64,000 bases of DNA from Planosporangium thailandense (GTDB lineage: Bacteria > Actinomycetota > Actinomycetes > Mycobacteriales > Micromonosporaceae): the NCBI RefSeq assembly GCF_011947195.1, contig NZ_JAATVY010000003.1, positions 396,745 through 460,744 on the forward strand. The letters are read 5' to 3'. The first letter of the stretch is position 1. The number at the start of each line of letters is the position of its first letter. Below, piece by piece: positions 58,657 through 64,000 of the stretch. A model generated the notes under the pieces. The model did no database searches. It saw only the letters and a list, made by a program, of their open reading frames with translations, and was not told the origin of the DNA. The translations under genes were made by a program, and so were the position numbers.

Positions 58657-58660
58657 CCAG

Positions 58661-59533
58661 ATGTCGCCAGTGTCACAACGAAACAGAGAAACCGACAGTG
58701 CGCAGCTTCCCGACGATCAGCCGGCGCTGGTCGCCGTCCGCGACGCCGGCGTCGTCCGCAATGGACGGCTCATCTGGGAGCACGTTTGCGTCGACGTCGC
58801 CGCCGGCGAGTTCGTCGCGATCCTCGGACCCAACGGCGTCGGCAAGTCCACCCTGCTCAAGAGCATCCTCGGCCTCGTACCCCTCACCAGTGGCGAGATC
58901 CGACTGCTCGGCCACGCCCCCGGACGGGCCAACCACCAGGTCGGATACCTACCGCAGCGGCGTACCTTCGACGCCTCGCTGCGGATCCGCGGTCGCGACG
59001 TGATCCGCCTCGGCCTCGACGGCCACCGCTGGGGCATTCCGCTACCCGGCCGCCGCTCCCGCGCCGCCATAGCCCGCGTTGACGAGCTGATCGCCCTCGT
59101 CGACGCCGGCGCCTACGCCGACCGGCCGATCGGACAGCTGTCCGGCGGCGAACAGCAGCGGCTGCTCATCGCCCAGGCCCTGGCCCGCCGGCCCCGGCTG
59201 CTTCTGCTCGACGAACCCCTCGACAGCCTCGACCTGCCCAACCAGGCGGCCGTCGCCGCCCTGATCAGCCGCATCTGCCGTGCCGAAGGCGTGGCGGTGA
59301 TGATGGTCGCCCACGACGTCAACCCGATCCTGGCCTACCTCGACCGGGTCATCTACCTCGGGCACGGCGGCGCCGTCAGCGGAATTCCCGCCGAGGTCAT
59401 CACCTCCGCGACCCTCACCGCCCTGTACGGCACCCCGATCGAGGTGCTCAGCACCTCCGACGGCCGGCTCGTCGTGGTCGGCCAGCCCGAGGCGCCCGCC
59501 CACCACAGTGACCGGCACGGCGGCCAACCATGA
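58661..59533 (+). CDS. Metal ABC transporter ATPase
   Basis: A 290-aa ABC ATPase with Walker A GPNGVGKST (around residue 63), Q-loop YLPQRR, signature LSGGEQQR, Walker B LLLLDEPLD and H-loop VAHDVNP. It powers uptake through the two permeases downstream. It starts 5 bp after the binding-protein gene and overlaps the first permease (ATGA). The N-terminal 25 residues before the domain are unlike the family and the true start could be slightly later. Confidence 0.93.
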   Translation: MSPVSQRNRETDSAQLPDDQPALVAVRDAGVVRNGRLIWEHVCVDVAAGEFVAILGPNGVGKSTLLKSILGLVPLTSGEIRLLGHAPGRANHQVGYLPQRRTFDASLRIRGRDVIRLGLDGHRWGIPLPGRRSRAAIARVDELIALVDAGAYADRPIGQLSGGEQQRLLIAQALARRPRLLLLDEPLDSLDLPNQAAVAALISRICRAEGVAVMMVAHDVNPILAYLDRVIYLGHGGAVSGIPAEVITSATLTALYGTPIEVLSTSDGRLVVVGQPEAPAHHSDRHGGQP

Positions 59534-60420
59534 CCACGCCGACCTTCACCTGGAACCTGATCGCCGACCTCCGTGACATGTGGTCACTGCCGTTCATGGT
59601 TAACGCCTTCCGCGCCGGCACCATCGTCGCCGTCCTCGCCGCGATCATCGGCTGGTACATGGTGCTGCGCCGGCAGAGCTTCGCCGGCCATACCCTAGCC
59701 GTCGTCGGGTTCCCCGGCGCGGCCGCCGCGATCTGGCTCGGCCTCGGCGCCATCCTCGGCTACTTCGCCTGCTGCCTGGCCGCCGCCCTGGTCATCGCCG
59801 CTCTGCCGAGCGGCGCCCGCCGCGGCTACCGCGAGGAATCGGCGGTCATCGGCGCCGTCCAGGCCTACGCCCTAGCCGCCGGTCTGCTCTTCATCGCCCT
59901 CTACAAGGGCTTCCTCAACGGCACCAGCGCACTGCTGTTCGGCAGCTTCCTCGGCATCACCACCCGGCAGGTGACCACGCTGGCCGTCGTCACGACCGTG
60001 GTCCTCGCCGTGGTCGCCGGAATCGGACGGCCGCTGCTGTTCGCCTCCATCGACCCCGACATCGCCGCCGCCCACGGCGTACCCACCCGCGACCTCGGCG
60101 CGGCGTTCCTGGTCATGCTCGCCGCCACAGCCGCCGAGGTCGGCCAGATTACCGGCGCGCTGCTGGTGTTCGCCCTGCTGGTCCTCCCACCGGCGACCGC
60201 CCAGCTGATCACCGTCCGGCCCGGACCGAGCATGGCCGTATCGGTCGTGCTCGCGGCGGCCACGGTCTGGGTCGCGCTGTTCGTGGCCTACTACTCGCCG
60301 TACCCGCTCGGCTTCTGGCTGACCAGCATCGCCTTCGGCGCCTACGTAGCCACCGCGGGCATCGCCGCCCTCAATGGTTGGCGGCGCCGCCGCCCACAAC
60401 CCGTCGGAGCCCGGGCATGA
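59530..60420 (+). CDS. Metal ABC transporter permease 1
   Basis: A 296-aa ABC-3 type permease with about eight transmembrane helices. The coupling segment RPLLFASIDPDIAAAHGVP and the following AAEVGQITGALLVFALLVLPPATA are characteristic. It is translationally coupled on both sides by ATGA. The paralogous second permease next to it suggests a heterodimeric channel. Confidence 0.92.
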   Translation: MTTPTFTWNLIADLRDMWSLPFMVNAFRAGTIVAVLAAIIGWYMVLRRQSFAGHTLAVVGFPGAAAAIWLGLGAILGYFACCLAAALVIAALPSGARRGYREESAVIGAVQAYALAAGLLFIALYKGFLNGTSALLFGSFLGITTRQVTTLAVVTTVVLAVVAGIGRPLLFASIDPDIAAAHGVPTRDLGAAFLVMLAATAAEVGQITGALLVFALLVLPPATAQLITVRPGPSMAVSVVLAAATVWVALFVAYYSPYPLGFWLTSIAFGAYVATAGIAALNGWRRRRPQPVGARA

Positions 60421-61292
60421 CGACGTCACTCGCCCTCGCCGACCCGATCGGCGTGCTCACCCACCCGTTCGCGCAGCACGCCCTACTGGCCGGCACCGCC
60501 GTCGCCGCCGCGGCGGGGCTCGTCGGGTACCTCCTGGTGCTGCGCGCCCAGGTGTTCACCGCCGATGCGCTGTCCCACGTCGCCTTCACCGGGGCTCTCG
60601 CCGCCCTCGCGATCGGGCTCGACGCCCGGCTCGGCCTGTTCGCGCTCACCGTGCTCGTCGCCCTCGGGATGGGCGCGCTGGGCCACCGGGCCCGCCCCGA
60701 TGACGTCATCATCGGCGGCGTGTTCGCCTGGATCCTCGGCCTCGGCACGTTCTTCCTGACCGTCTACACCACGACCCGCAGCGCCGGCAACGGCGCGGCC
60801 GGCGTCACCGTCCTGTTCGGATCGATATTCGGACTGGATGCCGCCCGCGCCGACGTAACCGCGGTCATCGCCGCCGCCGTCTGCGCCGCGGTCCTGGTGA
60901 TCGCCCGGCCGCTGCTGTTCGCCAGCCTCGACCAAGCCGTCGCCGCCGCCCGCGGTGTACCAGTCCGCCTGCTCGGGTACGCGTTCCTCACTCTCGCCGC
61001 CGTCACCACCGCCGAAGCCACCCAGGTCACCGGTGCCCTGCTCATCCTCGGCCTGCTCGCCGCGCCCGGCGGCGCTGCCGCCCGACTGACCGCCCGACCG
61101 CTGCGCGCCATGGGCCTGTCGGCCGGCATCGCCGTCGCCAGCGTCTGGATCGGCCTGACCGCCAGCTACGCCGTGCCCGCCCTGCCACCCAGCTTCGCGA
61201 TCCTCACCGTCGCCACCCTTGGGTACCTCGGAGCGATCATCGCCACCCGTACCCGCCGCCGGAAGGTGAAGTTCAGACTTCGTCATTCCTAA
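60417..61292 (+). CDS. Metal ABC transporter permease 2
   Basis: A 291-aa ABC-3 type permease. The motifs RPLLFASLDQAVAAARGVPVR and EATQVTGALLILGLLAAPGGAA match permease 1, so the two probably form a heterodimer. ATG 60417 overlaps the previous stop; the open frame begins earlier but lies inside permease 1. The C-terminus is basic (RTRRRKVKF). A weak hairpin (CTAAG...CTTAG, 61287-61303) follows the coding end. Confidence 0.92.
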   Translation: MTTSLALADPIGVLTHPFAQHALLAGTAVAAAAGLVGYLLVLRAQVFTADALSHVAFTGALAALAIGLDARLGLFALTVLVALGMGALGHRARPDDVIIGGVFAWILGLGTFFLTVYTTTRSAGNGAAGVTVLFGSIFGLDAARADVTAVIAAAVCAAVLVIARPLLFASLDQAVAAARGVPVRLLGYAFLTLAAVTTAEATQVTGALLILGLLAAPGGAAARLTARPLRAMGLSAGIAVASVWIGLTASYAVPALPPSFAILTVATLGYLGAIIATRTRRRKVKFRLRHS

Positions 61293-61603
61293 GTCGCGCT
61301 TAGACACCTGGGTGACCCGCCGGTGCGCCGGCTAGCTTGTGCACCGGTCGGCGAAGATCTGACCGGCGTCAGCGACTGGATCAAGGTGGGTCGGTGCTGC
61401 GACATCACGGCGTTCCGACACAGTCCGGTGACCAGGGGGACATGCGCCTCCCGGACGCCGTCCTGATCGTCCCCGGCGGCCCGACCGACCGCGACCACGG
61501 GGCGGTAGCTGAGCCGGCAGACGACCCGTCCGTTACCTACGTCGAGCCGGCCGGCCGGCCCGACGACCTCCACCGGCATCCGCCGGACAGCCCGTGGGGG
61601 CTG
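61293..61603. other. 311-bp gap before the second permease pair
   Basis: No independent gene seen. An in-frame ATG at 61442 with GGGGGA upstream would extend the following permease by 54 Pro/Asp-rich residues; I treat this as less likely because copy 1 has no such extension. No Zur-like site found here. Confidence 0.5.
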
Positions 61604-62602
61604 ATGACGGCGGAGGCGGCCATCAGCGCAGCCAGGCAGGACGCGACCACCCGACGACGGCCGGATTCGCTGTGGCTGTTGACCGTGGCGTTCCTCGCGG
61701 TCGTGCTGGTGCAGACGCTGCTGCCCGGTGTCCTCGCCGCGCGGTGGCTGCAGACCTGGATGACGATCTTCCTGTCGGTGTTGATCCAGGCGATGCCGTT
61801 CCTGGTGCTGGGCGTGCTTCTGTCGGCGGCGATCGCCGTGTTCGTACCGGCGGGCTTCTTCGCCCGCGCGCTGCCCGGCCACCCGGCGTTGGCCGTACCG
61901 GTCGCCGGTATCGCCGGCGTGGTGCTGCCCGGGTGCGAGTGCGCGTCGGTGCCCGTCGCCGGGGCGCTGGTCCGGCGTGGTGTCTCGCCGGGTGCGGCGA
62001 TCGCGTTCCTGCTGGCCTCCCCGGCGGTCAATCCGGTGGTGCTCGCCGCGACCGCGGTCGCCTTCCAGGGCAACCCGCGCATGGTCGTCGCTCGTACGGT
62101 CGCGAGCCTCGTCACCGCGTGCGCCATGGGCTGGCTCTGGCTACGCCTGGGCAGACCGGAGTGGATCAGGCTGCCGCCCCGGCCGGAGTTGGCGGGCGGC
62201 AGCCGGTCGGTGGCGTTCTGGGCAGCCTGCCGGCACGACCTGACCCACGCCGGCGGCCTGCTCGTCGTCGGAGCGTGCGCCGCCGCCACCCTCAACGTCG
62301 CGGTACCGCGGCACTGGCTGCAGACGCTCGGCCACAGCCCGCTGATCGGCGTGCTCGCGCTGGCCGCCATGGCCGTGGTGCTGTCGATCTGTTCGGAGGC
62401 CGACGCCTTCGTGGCGGCGTCGCTGCGGGAGTTCTCGCTGACCGCGCGGCTGGCTTTCCTCGTCGTCGGGCCCATGGTGGACCTGAAGCTGTTCGCGATG
62501 CAGGCCGGCACCTTCGGCCGTGGCTTCGCCAACCGGTTCGCCCCGGCCACCTTCGGACTGGCCCTCGTGGTCGCTGTCGTGACGGGGGCGGTGCTGCTGT
62601 GA
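61604..62602 (+). CDS. UPF0718/YraQ-type permease (copy 2)
   Basis: A 332-aa paralogue of the permease at 55431. It keeps LPGCECASVPVAGALVRRG and SICSEADAFVAASLREF and the near-identical C-terminus MVDLKLFAMQAGTFGRGF. ATG 61604 gives an N-terminus of the same size as copy 1; ATG 61442, with a better ribosome site, is the alternative. The stop overlaps the next gene (GTGA), as in copy 1, so the pair was duplicated as a unit on either side of the ABC transporter. Confidence 0.88.
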   Translation: MTAEAAISAARQDATTRRRPDSLWLLTVAFLAVVLVQTLLPGVLAARWLQTWMTIFLSVLIQAMPFLVLGVLLSAAIAVFVPAGFFARALPGHPALAVPVAGIAGVVLPGCECASVPVAGALVRRGVSPGAAIAFLLASPAVNPVVLAATAVAFQGNPRMVVARTVASLVTACAMGWLWLRLGRPEWIRLPPRPELAGGSRSVAFWAACRHDLTHAGGLLVVGACAAATLNVAVPRHWLQTLGHSPLIGVLALAAMAVVLSICSEADAFVAASLREFSLTARLAFLVVGPMVDLKLFAMQAGTFGRGFANRFAPATFGLALVVAVVTGAVLL

Positions 62603-63306
62603 ACAGGCGGATGCAGGCCCTGGTCCTGCTGCTGATCGGGGCGGCCGTGCTGCGCGCCAGCGCCGGAGACCTGTACCTGCGCTACGTCAAACCCGGCCTG
62701 CGGCCGCTGCTCGTCCTCGGCGGCGTGCTGCTCGTCGTCACCGCGGCCATGTCGCTGTGGCACGACCTGCGCAGCCGTACCGATGACGGAGCCCCCGGCG
62801 GCCACGCGCACACCCACGGCTCACGGGTGGCGTGGCTACTGATCGCCCCGGTACTCGGCATTCTGCTGATCGCCCCGCCCGCCCTCGGCTCGTACGCCGC
62901 CACCCACGACGGTTCGGTGGTGCAGGTGCCGACGGTGCTGCGCCCACTGCCGGCGGGCGACCCGGTCCACCTGCGGATCTCCGATTACGCCGGCCGCGCC
63001 GCGTACGCCCACGGCGCCGGCCTCACCGGCCACCTGATCCGGCTGACCGGGTTCGTCTACACCGACGGCCAGGGCCGGCCCTACCTGGCCCGCATGGTGC
63101 TCACCTGCTGCGCCGCGGACGCCGGCCCGGTGAAGGTGGGGCTCGGCGGGCAGCTACCGGCCGGCCTCACGCCCGACACCTGGGTCGAGGTCACCGGTCG
63201 CTACGACCCGACGACGAGGACAGACGCCATCAACGGGGCCGTCATCCCCTACCTCGACGTCACCGCCGTGCGCCGGATAGCCACGCCGCACGATACGTAC
63301 GAGTGA
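62599..63306 (+). CDS. TIGR03943 family membrane protein (copy 2)
   Basis: A 235-aa paralogue of the protein at 54694, with two N-terminal helices, a short His loop HAHTHGS, a third helix and the conserved ARMVLTCCAADAGPVKVG. The His-rich loop is shorter than in copy 1 and lacks its Asp residues, so metal affinity may differ. GTG start 62599 overlaps the permease stop. An intrinsic-type hairpin follows directly. Confidence 0.88.
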   Translation: MNRRMQALVLLLIGAAVLRASAGDLYLRYVKPGLRPLLVLGGVLLVVTAAMSLWHDLRSRTDDGAPGGHAHTHGSRVAWLLIAPVLGILLIAPPALGSYAATHDGSVVQVPTVLRPLPAGDPVHLRISDYAGRAAYAHGAGLTGHLIRLTGFVYTDGQGRPYLARMVLTCCAADAGPVKVGLGGQLPAGLTPDTWVEVTGRYDPTTRTDAINGAVIPYLDVTAVRRIATPHDTYE

Positions 63307-63309
63307 CGC

Positions 63310-63348
63310 GAAACCGCCCCCTCAGAGCTTTCCTGAGGGGGCGGTTTC
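63310..63348 (+). terminator. Terminator of the metal island
   Basis: GAAACCGCCCCCTCAG (63310-63325) pairs with its complement (63333-63348) around a 7-nt loop. The arm core CGCCCCCTCAG equals that after tRNA-fMet at 46010. Confidence 0.85.
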
Positions 63349-63356
63349 GTGGCTGA

Positions 63357-63391
63357 GGTGTCCGGCGCCGGATCATCCGGCGCCGGACACC
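63357..63391 (-). terminator. 35-bp near-perfect palindrome, terminator of the IPT gene
   Basis: 17-bp arms GGTGTCCGGCGCCGGAT and complement around a single C, 8 bp downstream of the stop of the IPT/TIG gene. Confidence 0.75.
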
Positions 63392-63398
63392 GCACCGG

Positions 63399-64000
63399 TC
63401 AGAACCCGAGCCAGTGCAGCACCCGGGTCGGCCAGGCCCCGAACGCGGAGGCCGAGGCGGCGTACGTGAACCGGTCGGCGGAACTGAGTGCGCTGGTGCC
63501 ACCCGCCGCGGTCACCTGGATGTCGACGACGCCGGTCGCGTGCCGCGGCAGCGTCACCTTCAGCTGGGTGTCCGAGACCTGGGTGAACCCGATCGCGACA
63601 CCGCCCACCGTCACCCGCGACACCTTGACGAACCCGGTGCCGTTGACGAGCACCGTGGTCGACGCGGTCGCCGCGCCGCTGGTCACGCTCAACCCGGTGA
63701 TCGTCGGCGTCGACGGCGTGACGTAGGTGAACCGGTCGGCGGCACCGGCCGCGCTGGTCCCGCCCGGCGTGGTCACCTGGATGTCGAAGACACCCGCCGT
63801 GTGGACCGGCAGGGTCAACCGCAGCTGGGTGTCCGACAGCCGGCTGAACGGCACGGTGACCCCGTTGAGCGTCACCCTGGACACGGCCAGGTAGTTGGCG
63901 CCGTTGACCAGTACCGTGCTGGACAGCACCGTGTAGCCGCTGGTCACGCTGAGTCCGGTCACCGTGGGTGCCGGCGGGGTGATGTAGGTGAACTTGTCGG
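63399..64000 (-). CDS. IPT/TIG-repeat protein, C-terminal part (partial)
   Basis: The C-terminal 200 residues of a protein that continues past the window edge. It contains two complete IPT/TIG immunoglobulin-like repeats and the start of a third. Each opens PTITGLSVTSG or similar, and carries TVLVNG and SDTQLKVTLP, ending in GGTSA..DRFTY. The last residues, GAWPTRVLHWLGF, are distinct. Such repeats make extended surface proteins. The frame is open to base 64000; the true start is outside. Confidence 0.85.
   Translation of the reverse strand, partial: DKFTYITPPAPTVTGLSVTSGYTVLSSTVLVNGANYLAVSRVTLNGVTVPFSRLSDTQLRLTLPVHTAGVFDIQVTTPGGTSAAGAADRFTYVTPSTPTITGLSVTSGAATASTTVLVNGTGFVKVSRVTVGGVAIGFTQVSDTQLKVTLPRHATGVVDIQVTAAGGTSALSSADRFTYAASASAFGAWPTRVLHWLGF

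Overview
The window is high-GC DNA with strong G/C bias at third codon positions, many GTG starts, some TTG starts, WhiB and mycothiol genes, and AdnAB instead of RecBCD. It comes from an actinomycete, most likely a member of the Micromonosporaceae (inferred from gene content and order, not from a search). The stretch adnA-adnB-(x)-nudC-mrx1-uvrD2-whiB7-ABC1 kinase-ThiF-like-DUF2342-ylbL-UPF0182 follows the order known around Rv3193c-Rv3202c of Mycobacterium tuberculosis.

Layout. 1-4 kb: a three-gene succinate dehydrogenase operon (sdhCAB) with three CRP-like palindromes upstream. 4-12.5 kb: tldD/tldE, a pterin dehydratase, an S9 peptidase, mshB with two small membrane proteins, and a GNAT enzyme. 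12.5-18.4 kb: fdxA and three enzymes of the succinylase branch of lysine/DAP synthesis (dapC, dapD, dapE), with tyrA and a SIMPL protein between them. 18.4-20 kb: two LOG-family genes in tandem. 20-46 kb: the conserved DNA-repair and stress block described above, including an attenuator leader on whiB7 and two clusters of DnaA boxes. 45.9-48.4 kb: an initiator tRNA-Met whose 3' half is repeated 1,140 bp downstream, which looks like the scar of an integrated element, followed by a lipoprotein gene and a frameshifted DUF1330 gene.

48.6-53.5 kb is the most unusual part. Three overlapping + strand genes encode a Trypco1-like protein, a probable SPFH-like protein and a membrane protein. They run tail to tail into, and overlap, a 1,172-residue fusion of a trypsin-like protease, a NACHT NTPase and a long helical C-terminus. 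This resembles the NTPase-protease conflict (anti-phage or self-recognition) systems of multicellular bacteria, with accessory genes I do not recognise from described versions.

53.6-63.3 kb is a metal island, probably for zinc. Two divergent operons share a short intergenic region holding two Zur-box-like sites. Leftward lie a CooC-like ATPase, an UPF0718 permease, a TIGR03943 protein and a secreted beta-propeller. Rightward lie a metal-binding lipoprotein, an ABC ATPase and two ABC permeases, then a second copy of the permease/TIGR03943 pair. The window ends inside a protein with IPT/TIG repeats.

Two signals recur across the window. One is a family of long imperfect palindromes, often flanked by CCAAGATC/GATCTTGG, mostly just downstream of genes. 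The other is a TANNNT -10 hexamer placed 6 or 7 nt before the start codon of at least eight genes, as expected for leaderless mRNAs.
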